From positions 115,277-179,276 of the forward strand of contig CADCGK010000006.1 of the NCBI GenBank assembly GCA_902800965.1: a stretch of DNA of 64,000 bases, given 5' to 3'. Source of the stretch: an uncultured Bacteroidia bacterium. GTDB taxonomy: Bacteria > Bacteroidota > Bacteroidia > Bacteroidales > F082. Both the position numbers and the translations under genes were made by a program. Numbering within the stretch: position 1 is the stretch's first letter; every line of letters starts with the position of its first letter. Below are positions 49,052 to 56,981 of this stretch, in pieces. Under the pieces are notes generated by a model. That model was not told the DNA's origin. It saw only the letters and a program-made list of their open reading frames with translations, and made no database searches.

Positions 49052-49906
49052 TTAGGAAAATTGAGATGCTGAAAAATTCAGTACTCCTTCAGCAACTATA
49101 GCGGCCGTGCCTCCGACAAAGATGTTTCCATCGGCTTGAATCCTAGTGACAACCACCGAGGGCCGCCCCATAGCCTCGCCTTGGATAAAGGAGCACTCGG
49201 CTTCTTTGCCAAGACATCCGCACTGTTGGAGGTAATAAGCCAGCGAGGCATTGGCGGTGCCTGTCGCCGACTCCTCGGGTACGCCGTAGAGGGGCGCAAA
49301 ATCACGCACATGGGCGGTATAGCCGTCGTTTCCAAAGGCGAAGGCGTGGAAGCTGACAGCTTCATGGCGACTAGTGATTTCAGAAATGGCCTGCATGTCG
49401 GGTTGGAGTGCTTGCAGTGTGACCACATCAGGGATGGGAATCATGAGGTCGGGAAGCCCGGCATAAACGATCTGAACGGGCATCGTCGGATAGTAATCTT
49501 TCATGCCTAAAGCACGATAGATTTCTTCGGTTTCGTCAATCGTTGCGACGATTCGGGGCTCTGCCATCTGCATCATTACCTTTCTCCCTACTTCAATGTG
49601 CAAGTCACCGGCTTTAGTGTGGCAAAGGCATGCTCCCGATGCCAATCCTTTCTGATGCAGCAAGAAAAACGAAGCTATCGTCGCGTGACCGCACAAATCC
49701 ACCTCAGCTTTTGGAGTAAAATAGCGGATAGAGAACTCCTTGTCGGTATGTCGTTGGATGAATGCCGTCTCCGAATAGCGCAACTCGGCTGCAATCTGCA
49801 GCATTAGTTCTTCTTTCGGGAAAGTGTCCGATTCAAGCAACACCACCCCAGCGGGGTTGCCGCCAAAAGGCTGGTCGGTGAACGCGTCAACAATGAAGAA
49901 TTTCAT
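49052..49906 (-). CDS. PhzF-family isomerase
   Basis: A 284-residue diaminopimelate-epimerase fold protein: IVDAFTDQPFGGNPAGVVLL at the N-terminus, the catalytic Glu in LRYSETAFI, LCGHATIASFFLLH, and the second-half loop YGVPEESATGTANASLAYYL. PhzF isomerises a phenazine precursor, but there are no phenazine genes here and most homologues lack assigned substrates. A promoter box is at 49945-49952. Confidence 0.92.
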   Translation of the reverse strand: MKFFIVDAFTDQPFGGNPAGVVLLESDTFPKEELMLQIAAELRYSETAFIQRHTDKEFSIRYFTPKAEVDLCGHATIASFFLLHQKGLASGACLCHTKAGDLHIEVGRKVMMQMAEPRIVATIDETEEIYRALGMKDYYPTMPVQIVYAGLPDLMIPIPDVVTLQALQPDMQAISEITSRHEAVSFHAFAFGNDGYTAHVRDFAPLYGVPEESATGTANASLAYYLQQCGCLGKEAECSFIQGEAMGRPSVVVTRIQADGNIFVGGTAAIVAEGVLNFSASQFS

Positions 49907-49944
49907 AGCGCAACCAGTATGTATCTGTTTTTTTGATCTTTGCG

Positions 49945-49952
49945 CAAAGGTA
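49945..49952 (-). promoter_or_regulatory. TACCTTTG promoter box of the PhzF/MATE pair
   Basis: TAnnTTTG box 39 bp upstream of the ATG at 49906. Confidence 0.65.
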
Positions 49953-50048
49953 AGAAAATAATCCGCACCAAGGATTTATTATTTAATCTGCTTCAGATTA
50001 TTTTATATCTTTATCGACCGAAAAATCGACTAGTTTTATTTTATTTTT

Positions 50049-51566
50049 ATGTCTAATAATCAATCAATTATTACAAACACGGATTATTTTCCAAGCATGC
50101 TTCCCGCCGAGGAACTTGCACAATTGAAGTTTATCCCTACCTTTCCAGAATTTGTAACTTGGATCGAGCAAAAGTGGGCTGATCTGCCTTGCTTGTCCGA
50201 TACGGTGAATACATTCAGCTACAAGCAAACCTGTGATATTATAGCCCGTAAAAGAGCCTTGTTGAACGAATTGGGTCTGCAAAAAGGTGATAAAGTGGCC
50301 ATTTTGGATAACACTACAGTCGAAGCTGTAGAGATGTTTCTCGCCGTCACTTCGGCAGGTTATGTTGCCATCAACTTACCTTCCCAGCTTCCGCCACAAG
50401 CCATTGTTGGTTGCTGCATGAAATTTGGCGTCAAGGTATTGGCATACGGCAAGGACTTTGCCGAGACTGTGAAGGGTGCGCCCTGCAAGGCCATCGCCAT
50501 CACCGAATGCGCTGATCATGCTGCCCCTGTGGCTACTGTCGATAAGGACGATCCTGCCGCCATTTTCTTCACGGGTGGCACCACAGGTGCGCCTAAAGGA
50601 GCTGTCCTGCCTCATCGTGCCTTGATGCGTGGAGCCCTGAATGGCGTCTATGCTCCAGGTAGCCAACTCGGTCATCACCGCTATGCCTGCGTGTTGCCTT
50701 TGAGCCATGTGTTCGGCCTCGTCCGTAGCACATTGTCTGTCCTGATGGAAGGCGGCGCCTGGTTCTCTGCCGGCAACACCAAAGAGACGGTCACTAAGTT
50801 TCCCGTCATTCGCCCCACCTGCCTCGTCGCCGTCCCTGGCATCTGCGAGATCCTGTTGGGTTTGGTCAAGATGTACGGAAAGTCTTTCTTGGGTGGACAG
50901 TTGGGATTCATCATCTCGGGTGCTGCCAACGTCCCTCCGAAACTCATCGGCGAGTTCGACGAGTTGGGCGTCCAACTCTTTGCCGGGTATGGCATGACCG
51001 AAGGCGCCAACCTCACCACTGGCAATATCGACGTGAAGTCGCGTCCCACCTCTGTCGGCAAGCTCTATCCTGAACAAGAGGCGAAGGTGGTTGATGGCGA
51101 GTTGTGGTTCCGTGGCGACAACGTATTTCTCGGTTACTATGGCGATCCCGAAAAAACCGCCGAGACCCTTACCGAGGACGGCTGGATCAAGACAGGCGAC
51201 CTCGTGCGTTTCGACGAAGATGGTTTCATGTACATCGTTGGCCGCATCAAGAATCTCATCATCCTCTCCAACGGCGAGAACGTCAGCCCCGAGAGCATCG
51301 AAGAGCCTTTCTACAAGGATCCGAAGCTCCGTGACTGCCTCGTCAAGGAAGATGAACTGGACGGCCGTCAGGTGATTGCCATCGAGATCCTGCCCCGCAT
51401 GGAGGAGTTCGGCAATGGTCCATGGGAGGAAGTGGAAGCCTATTTCAAGGACTTGGTCGGCAAAGTGAATGCAACATTGCCCACTACCCACCAAGTAAGC
51501 AAAATCACAGTGCGTAAGGAGGACTTCAAGCGCACGGGTGCCATGAAAGTCTCAAGAAACCAATAA
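50049..51566 (+). CDS. AMP-dependent acyl ligase (acyl-CoA or acyl-ACP synthetase)
   Basis: A 505-residue ANL-superfamily enzyme: P-loop FFTGGTTGAPKGAVLPHRA (about 178-195), LFAGYGMTEGANLTTG, DGWIKTGDLVRFDEDGFMYI, and the catalytic Lys in the C-terminal KRTGAMKVSRN. It activates a carboxylic acid as the adenylate and transfers it to a thiol. An ACP gene 3 bp downstream makes ACP the likely acceptor. With the GNAT-like third gene this is an acyl activation and transfer cassette. Confidence 0.9.
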   Translation: MSNNQSIITNTDYFPSMLPAEELAQLKFIPTFPEFVTWIEQKWADLPCLSDTVNTFSYKQTCDIIARKRALLNELGLQKGDKVAILDNTTVEAVEMFLAVTSAGYVAINLPSQLPPQAIVGCCMKFGVKVLAYGKDFAETVKGAPCKAIAITECADHAAPVATVDKDDPAAIFFTGGTTGAPKGAVLPHRALMRGALNGVYAPGSQLGHHRYACVLPLSHVFGLVRSTLSVLMEGGAWFSAGNTKETVTKFPVIRPTCLVAVPGICEILLGLVKMYGKSFLGGQLGFIISGAANVPPKLIGEFDELGVQLFAGYGMTEGANLTTGNIDVKSRPTSVGKLYPEQEAKVVDGELWFRGDNVFLGYYGDPEKTAETLTEDGWIKTGDLVRFDEDGFMYIVGRIKNLIILSNGENVSPESIEEPFYKDPKLRDCLVKEDELDGRQVIAIEILPRMEEFGNGPWEEVEAYFKDLVGKVNATLPTTHQVSKITVRKEDFKRTGAMKVSRNQ

Positions 51567-51569
51567 GCC

Positions 51570-51812
51570 ATGGAAAGAGAAAAGATTTTCGACGAGCTGA
51601 AGGAAATCCTGAAGCTCATCAAGCCATCCGCTGATTTCAGCACTATCGACGAGAACTCACAGCTTGTCCGTGATGTGGGCTTGGATTCCTTGACCATCTT
51701 GTTGCTCAGCCTCGCCATTGAGAACAAGTTTGCGTTCAAGTTCGAAGGCAACCCCAAGTTCAATACTGTGGGTGATGTTATTGACTATATCAGTTCTAAT
51801 ACGACAATTTAA
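51570..51812 (+). CDS. Acyl carrier protein
   Basis: An 80-residue four-helix carrier with the phosphopantetheine attachment Ser in RDVGLDSLTILLLSLAIENK (DSL motif, about residue 38). It is dedicated to this operon (3-bp and 2-bp gaps) and is separate from the fatty acid synthesis ACP. It probably holds the acyl group made by the ligase for the acyltransferase downstream. Confidence 0.92.
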   Translation: MEREKIFDELKEILKLIKPSADFSTIDENSQLVRDVGLDSLTILLLSLAIENKFAFKFEGNPKFNTVGDVIDYISSNTTI

Positions 51813-51814
51813 AA

Positions 51815-52963
51815 ATGGCTATTGATATCGTAAAAGTGGAAAGTCACAAGCAATTGAAAAAGTTTGTGACTTTTCCACTCCATTTATACAAAAATTGCCC
51901 CAATTGGGTGCCCGCCTTGGAAGGCGACGAATACGACACTTTCAATCCTGATAAAAACGGAGCCTACGACTTCTGCGAGGCTGACTGTTTCTTGGCCTAC
52001 CGAGGCAACGAAATCGTGGGACGCGTGGCGGCCATCATCAACCATAAGGCCGATGATGCACAGAGCATCGTCCGTTTTGGATGGCTCGACTTTATCGAAG
52101 ACGAAGAGGTGCTGCGAGCCTTGATCGAAACCGTTGCCGACTGGGGTCAACAACGTGGACGCACCGAGATGCGTGGTCCCTGGGGATTCACCGACATGGA
52201 CAAGGAAGGCCTACTAGTGGAAGGCTATGAACATCTCAGCCCGTTCACCTGCCTCTATAACTATCCTTATTACGGTGAGATGCTGGAACGCCTTGGCTTC
52301 ACGAAAGATGTGGACTGGACCCAACGGACACTAGAGGTTAGCAAGGAGCTACCTTCGATGTTTCAGTTCGCCAACCTGATCGAAGAGCGGTTCAGGGTGC
52401 ATGTGGTGCAGCCTCGTAGCATGAAAGAGATGGGGAAACGCTATGGAAGGGAGATCTTTCACATGTATAACGATGCCTTCGCGCCTTTGAATGGTTTTTC
52501 ACCCTTGACCGACAAGCAGATTGACGCCTACCTGAAGACCTACGTCCCCATTCTTGACAAGGACTTTGTCGCCTTGGCCGTCAATGCCGACGACAAGCCG
52601 ATCGGCTTCGTCTTCTGCGTGCCTTCGCTGTCCAAAGCGGTAAAGAAATCCAACGGGCGTTTGTTCCCGTTTGGCTTCATCAACATTTTGAAGGCTTTGA
52701 AGAAAAATGATACCCTTGAGGCCTTGATCATGGGCGTGATGCCTGAATACCAGCAATGTGGCATCCCTGTGCTGCTGTTCAAGTACCTGCATGAGAACTG
52801 CATCAAACGAGGCATCGACACCATCATCATGAATCCTCAGTTGGAGGAGAACTACAAGGTGCAGTCGCTCTTCGGCGACTACAAAACAACGCCATTCATG
52901 CGGCGGCGAGCCTATACCTTACATCTGCCAATTCACCACTCCACCTCTTTGACTTCTCCTTGA
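51815..52963 (+). CDS. GNAT-fold acyltransferase, YghO/bacterial ceramide synthase-like
   Basis: A 382-residue protein whose signature KNCPNWVPALEGDEYDTFNP, RVAAIINHKAD, GPWGFTDMDKEGLLVEGYEH, and MGVMPEYQQCGIPVLLFKYL (CoA/acyl loop) fits the YghO-like family. The bacterial ceramide synthase identified in Caulobacter is of this type. No serine palmitoyltransferase or ceramide reductase lies in the window, so ceramide synthesis is only an inference from the ligase-ACP-acyltransferase set. The 3' end overlaps the convergent protease gene by 31 bp. Confidence 0.72.
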   Translation: MAIDIVKVESHKQLKKFVTFPLHLYKNCPNWVPALEGDEYDTFNPDKNGAYDFCEADCFLAYRGNEIVGRVAAIINHKADDAQSIVRFGWLDFIEDEEVLRALIETVADWGQQRGRTEMRGPWGFTDMDKEGLLVEGYEHLSPFTCLYNYPYYGEMLERLGFTKDVDWTQRTLEVSKELPSMFQFANLIEERFRVHVVQPRSMKEMGKRYGREIFHMYNDAFAPLNGFSPLTDKQIDAYLKTYVPILDKDFVALAVNADDKPIGFVFCVPSLSKAVKKSNGRLFPFGFINILKALKKNDTLEALIMGVMPEYQQCGIPVLLFKYLHENCIKRGIDTIIMNPQLEENYKVQSLFGDYKTTPFMRRRAYTLHLPIHHSTSLTSP

Positions 52964-54153
52964 GGTGAGCGATAGACATAGTGCCTTTCTTCTGTATCGA
53001 TTTTAAGGTTGAGATAAGTGCAGTAATCGGTGATGGGAATCCCGTTGACGCTTATCAGATAGTCACCTGAGCGGATGCCTTTTTTGTATGCCTCGCCGTC
53101 TTTGCGCACTACGGCTTTCATCACACCAAGCGTGTCGTCCTTGTCGGCTAAGTTATGCTTTAAGCCCTTTTTCTCCTCGTTCCCTACAACAACCTCACGC
53201 TGGTCGTCATGTGAAAGGAAGAAAAAACATTTTTTCGGTCCGTCGATAATCAGCGAGGCGTGTTCTAATATGGCCGAACCTGTCTTGACAGAGAGGGAGT
53301 TGGTCGATATCCATAAATCCTGAAGCGCAAGGTCGCCCATCATGAGCTTTGGAAGATGGAGTCTCCTATACTGCATTGTATCCAACGACCGGCCGAAAAA
53401 TCCAGCTTCTGTAGATACCGTGGTGTCAATCAGAGCGGTGTATTCATCAATTTTCTTTTGCATCTTCCGATCGTCCTCTGACCAACGGTTCAGTGTTTGC
53501 TCCGGCATATCGATCCACCCGCCAATCCATCCTGAATCAAAAAGCATTTTGTAACGCCCCCAAGGAAAATCTATCCAGACCAAGGGACTGGTTTTGTAAT
53601 AGGAGTTGTACGGCATGTATTTTAGCTTGGGTTGCCGTTTTTCTTCTTTTTTGAAAAACCCTTTGCGGTCGGTCACAATCATCAGGCTGTCCTTGGTGTC
53701 GAATTTGAACGAGAGGCCGCAAGTGACAAGGTCGAAGCCGAAACCACCGTCAATCCGGTCGCAGACGTACTCTTTCATGCCATTGTCAACCAGCAACGGA
53801 TAGTTTTCGATGGTCGTGTTGCCCATTTTGATCGGCGGCATCCTGTAAATAGTTTTTTTCATCTTCGCATTTTGTGAATCAGTTAGCGTGAGGGTCTCTG
53901 CCGACGGCTTCATCCATTCCTCTTCGTCGCCTATCCAAAAGCCCCAATTCGCGCCAGTATCGAACATCAGGTTCTTGGTCTCCCCGTTGATTTCCACTGG
54001 AATGATGATGGCACCATCCCAAATCTTGATTTTCATTGTATCAACAAAATCATGTTGTGAAAAGTGGATGTCCCTGAAAGGCTTTTTCTGCGCCTCTACT
54101 GATAGCGATGCCAAAACAACAAAGCAGATGAGTAAAAGACAAAACTTTTTCAT
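52933..54153 (-). CDS. Secreted two-lobed aspartic protease with PDZ domain
   Basis: A 406-residue protein with a signal peptide (MKKFCLLLICFVVLASLSVEAQ). Two retropepsin-like lobes are visible: the first has VEINGETKNLMFDTGANWGF (DTG) and the second RYKMLFDSGWIGGW (DSG). From about residue 335, a PDZ domain follows (DGEAYKKGIRSGDYLISVNG). A two-lobed arrangement with both Asp motifs on one chain is like pepsin, while most Bacteroidota homologues carry repeated single-lobe domains. Probably periplasmic or outer-membrane; it is 33 bp downstream of the TlpA gene. Confidence 0.8.
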   Translation of the reverse strand: MKKFCLLLICFVVLASLSVEAQKKPFRDIHFSQHDFVDTMKIKIWDGAIIIPVEINGETKNLMFDTGANWGFWIGDEEEWMKPSAETLTLTDSQNAKMKKTIYRMPPIKMGNTTIENYPLLVDNGMKEYVCDRIDGGFGFDLVTCGLSFKFDTKDSLMIVTDRKGFFKKEEKRQPKLKYMPYNSYYKTSPLVWIDFPWGRYKMLFDSGWIGGWIDMPEQTLNRWSEDDRKMQKKIDEYTALIDTTVSTEAGFFGRSLDTMQYRRLHLPKLMMGDLALQDLWISTNSLSVKTGSAILEHASLIIDGPKKCFFFLSHDDQREVVVGNEEKKGLKHNLADKDDTLGVMKAVVRKDGEAYKKGIRSGDYLISVNGIPITDYCTYLNLKIDTEERHYVYRSPQGEVKEVEW

Positions 54154-54186
54154 TTCTAGTCACGGATTGGTTAACTAATCATGGAA

Positions 54187-55245
54187 TTATTGAAGCAACT
54201 CCGCAAGCATCACATCTATTTCGTCTAGTTCGCCACGGGCAATGACCTCGCCGTTTTGACAGTCAATCAGCAGTGTGGTCGGATAGCCTCGAAGGGCGTA
54301 ATCTTGCCTGACTTTGCTGTTCTCTTTTCTTCCTCCGGTACCATCGCATACGTTGACCCAAGCAAGCTGGTTTTTGGCGAGGAAAGTCTCCCAATTCTTG
54401 TGATTGGCATCCACAGAGAGACCGTATATTTCCAGTCCTTTCTCATGGTATTTGCTGTAAATCTCCTTCAATTGAGGCATGGCTTCCACGCATCCAGTAC
54501 ACCAAGTAGCCCAAAAATCGACGAGGACATAGCGGTTGCTCGGGTCGTTCACCACCGAACTCAGACTAATCGGTTTGCCGTTCACGTCGGGATATTCCAT
54601 GTCGATGAATAGAGGAACAATATCACTGCCTTCCGTCCTGGGTTCAGTTTTGATGCGCTGTGTCAGTTCTTTTCTCAATTCGTCAACATAGGGCAACGCT
54701 GCCAATTCGGGCGACAAACGATCCAGAACACCCAATGCTTGGACGGATGACTTGCACCAATATTCGACCTTTGCCAATGCCAATGCCCCTGTTTGTTCGG
54801 CATTAAGCACGGAGTCCTTTAAGGCTTGGGCGGCTTCCTGATTTCCACTATGGCTTAGCACATAATATTTGTAATCAATTTCGTTGGAAGGGGTTCCTTT
54901 GGCACCTGTTTCGAGGTCCTCCTCATCATTGGCATCCACTTCGACGAGTATCGTTCCTGGCTCCAGAATGAAGTCCTTCAATTGCATGCCATCTTGTACG
55001 TAAAGATACCCATGGGTGGGCGACGAAACATCAGGATGAATCTCGAAGGCGCCTTGTTTAACCGATCCTGTGCCAACAACCTCCCAATGGTTGAACTTAT
55101 CCAGCAATTCGAGTTTGGTGCCATCGGGAAGGCCCTTCACGGTTCCTTTGACGGTGCAATAATCAGATTGATTTTGATTGGAATGGCATGCGCTGAAGCC
55201 AATCATCAGCGATAAGGCAATAGAAAAGAGTAGTCTTGTTTTCAT
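54187..55245 (-). CDS. TlpA/ResA-like thioredoxin lipoprotein with DUF4369
   Basis: A 352-residue lipoprotein (MKTRLLFSIALSLMIGFSAC). An N-terminal DUF4369 beta-sandwich (YCTVKGTVKGLPDGTKLELL) is followed by a helical linker and a thioredoxin domain with the active site ATWCTGCVEAMPQLKE and LRGYPTTLLID (cis-Pro). Such proteins exchange disulfides in the periplasm. It starts 15 bp after a NapH-like Fe-S membrane protein, which may supply its electrons; that is inference. Confidence 0.9.
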   Translation of the reverse strand: MKTRLLFSIALSLMIGFSACHSNQNQSDYCTVKGTVKGLPDGTKLELLDKFNHWEVVGTGSVKQGAFEIHPDVSSPTHGYLYVQDGMQLKDFILEPGTILVEVDANDEEDLETGAKGTPSNEIDYKYYVLSHSGNQEAAQALKDSVLNAEQTGALALAKVEYWCKSSVQALGVLDRLSPELAALPYVDELRKELTQRIKTEPRTEGSDIVPLFIDMEYPDVNGKPISLSSVVNDPSNRYVLVDFWATWCTGCVEAMPQLKEIYSKYHEKGLEIYGLSVDANHKNWETFLAKNQLAWVNVCDGTGGRKENSKVRQDYALRGYPTTLLIDCQNGEVIARGELDEIDVMLAELLQ

Positions 55246-55260
55246 ATTAGTTAGTATTTG

Positions 55261-56079
55261 TTATTTCAGAGCTTTCACAGGGCATTCCTTGGTGCATCTA
55301 TGGCACAGGATGCACTCGGTGGCGTTTTTTCGTTTGCGTGAGTCGTTGTTCACTTCCACTTCCATCGGGCACACTTTCAGGCATCTGCCACACTGGATGC
55401 ATTTGCTCTCATCGCAATGGATGCGTAGCAAGGAGAAGTGGCTCATCGGCTTGAGGAAGACCGTGACGGGACAGATGTATTTGCAGAAAGCGCGATTATC
55501 CTTGAACACAACGGCAAGAAGGATGCCCACCACATAATAGACCAAATTGCCGATGAGAAACAGCATGAATAGGGTGTGTTTGTTGGCTTTGTCGAAATGG
55601 AACAGCAGGAGGACGAGGATTAGCGACAACGCGAACACGATGTAACGGATGAAACCAATCTTTTTTCTCGGACCTTGTGGCTGTTTATAAGGGAGGAGGT
55701 CAAGGATCATGGCGGTCCAACAGGCATAGCCACACCAGCCGCGCCCGAAGAGGAGAGGCCCGAAGATTTTGGCGATGAGATAATGAAGCACACCTGCGCC
55801 CACCACACCCGAGAACAAGTAATACCAAAAGCCTTCGATCTGCATGTTTTCCCTGCATATCAGTCCGAGGAAGACCAGCATATAGGCGCCTACGCCAAAC
55901 TGGATGAATTCTCTTGCATATTTCCATCCTGCTTTTGACAAGGCCAGTCCAACACCGATGATGGTGCCGATATAGCTGAAGTTGAGCAAATAGAACAAAC
56001 TGCCTGTTGCCAGCCAAAGTGAAATGGCGATGATCTCGAAAACGGCAAACAGGATGATAGGGGTTTTATAGTTTTTCAT
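55261..56079 (-). CDS. NapH/MauN-type 4Fe-4S membrane ferredoxin
   Basis: A 272-residue protein with five predicted membrane helices, the NapH-like GRGWCGYACWTAMILDLLPY and CKYICPVTVFLKPM motifs, and a C-terminal pair of 4Fe-4S sites (CIQCGRCLKVCP; CILCHRCTKECP). It can move electrons from the quinone pool or cytoplasm to the periplasmic side. Upstream of TlpA by 15 bp; no nitrate reductase genes are present. Confidence 0.88.
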   Translation of the reverse strand: MKNYKTPIILFAVFEIIAISLWLATGSLFYLLNFSYIGTIIGVGLALSKAGWKYAREFIQFGVGAYMLVFLGLICRENMQIEGFWYYLFSGVVGAGVLHYLIAKIFGPLLFGRGWCGYACWTAMILDLLPYKQPQGPRKKIGFIRYIVFALSLILVLLLFHFDKANKHTLFMLFLIGNLVYYVVGILLAVVFKDNRAFCKYICPVTVFLKPMSHFSLLRIHCDESKCIQCGRCLKVCPMEVEVNNDSRKRKNATECILCHRCTKECPVKALK

Positions 56080-56143
56080 CAGGATACTTTTTCAGTAAGA
56101 CGGAGAAGAGTGGATTTTGTTACAGCAAAAGCAAAAAAATCAC

Positions 56144-56932
56144 TTATATAAGCCGTTGATAAATATTCTTGTCAATATCCTTAAATACGTTGAAAATTAC
56201 TTGTTTAACACTGCAATCGGGATGTTCGGTCAAGTAATCTTTGACGGTTTGCACGGCGATTTCGGCGGCTAATTGGTTCGGGAATCGGAACTCACCCGTG
56301 GAAATACAGCAGAAAGCTATGCTTTCAAGACGGTTTTCATTGGCACAAGCCATGATGCTTCGGTAGCATGAAGCCAATTGTTCTTTCTGGAATTCCGTTG
56401 GGATGCCGTTGGGGATGATAGGCCCGACCGTATGGATCACATAGCGGCATGGCAGGTTGTAAGCCTTTGTGATTTTTGCTTGCCCCGTCGATTCCTCGTG
56501 ACCTTGTTGGAGCATCAGTTGATAACATTCCTCGCGCAGTTGTATGCCAGCAGCGGAATGGATGGCATTGTCGATGCATTTGTGCAAAGGATGGAAACAC
56601 CCCAACATCTGGCTGTTGGCAGCATTCACGATGGCATCTACCTTCAGACGAGTAACATCGCCTTGCCAAACCAATAATTGTTTGTCGGTAGAGACGTAGC
56701 GCGCTACGTCTCTACAATCGTCCAATTCCACGACACCTTTTTCTAGCAGTTGCTCCTGCAATTCCTCATCCTGCAAATGCAGAAATTCCTCGCTGACGGG
56801 TTTGGGCCAACGTACATTTCGCAGGGCACGAAACAGATCACGCTTGCCCTGCAAATCCGATGGAATCTCCATCTCGGAATAATCCGGACTTTCATCAAGA
56901 AGATATTGAATCAAGAAACCTAACCGATCCAT
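56144..56932 (-). CDS. Zinc-dependent macrodomain ADP-ribose hydrolase (SirTM-linked type)
   Basis: A 262-residue protein. After an N-terminal helical region of about 75 residues comes a macrodomain: WQGDVTRLKVDAIVNAANSQ, then MLGCFHPLHKCIDNAIHSAAG, the zinc-binding motif of the SirTM-linked subfamily, and YVIHTVGPIIPNG. It removes ADP-ribose from protein side chains. A 28-bp palindrome (56688-56715) lies in frame at the domain boundary and encodes CRDVARYVST. It stands 28 bp after a SirTM gene, its known functional partner. Confidence 0.88.
   Translation of the reverse strand: MDRLGFLIQYLLDESPDYSEMEIPSDLQGKRDLFRALRNVRWPKPVSEEFLHLQDEELQEQLLEKGVVELDDCRDVARYVSTDKQLLVWQGDVTRLKVDAIVNAANSQMLGCFHPLHKCIDNAIHSAAGIQLREECYQLMLQQGHEESTGQAKITKAYNLPCRYVIHTVGPIIPNGIPTEFQKEQLASCYRSIMACANENRLESIAFCCISTGEFRFPNQLAAEIAVQTVKDYLTEHPDCSVKQVIFNVFKDIDKNIYQRLI
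56688..56715. repeat. Perfect 28-bp palindrome in the macrodomain gene
   Basis: GTAGAGACGTAGCG followed by its exact complement CGCTACGTCTCTAC. Same outer arms (GTAGAGACG/CGTCTCTAC) as the copies at 57320 and 25409, with a different centre. Confidence 0.9.
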
Positions 56933-56936
56933 TTCC

Positions 56937-56981
56937 CTCTTATCTTTTATCTCTTATCTTTTATCTTTTATCTTTTATCTC
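56937..56981. repeat. Tandem heptanucleotide repeat (AGATAAR unit) between SirTM and macrodomain genes
   Basis: On the minus strand, AGATAAA and AGATAAG units run about six times in tandem. The array supplies the C-terminal IKDKR and stop codon of the SirTM gene and the spacer ahead of the macrodomain ATG. Confidence 0.85.

Noticed and set aside
49052..49906. PhzF gene as part of a phenazine cluster
   Set aside because: No other phenazine genes are near; PhzF-like proteins are widespread without that pathway.
50376..51494. 372-codon ORF on the minus strand
   Set aside because: Antisense to the AMP-dependent ligase with all its motifs; no protein character of its own.
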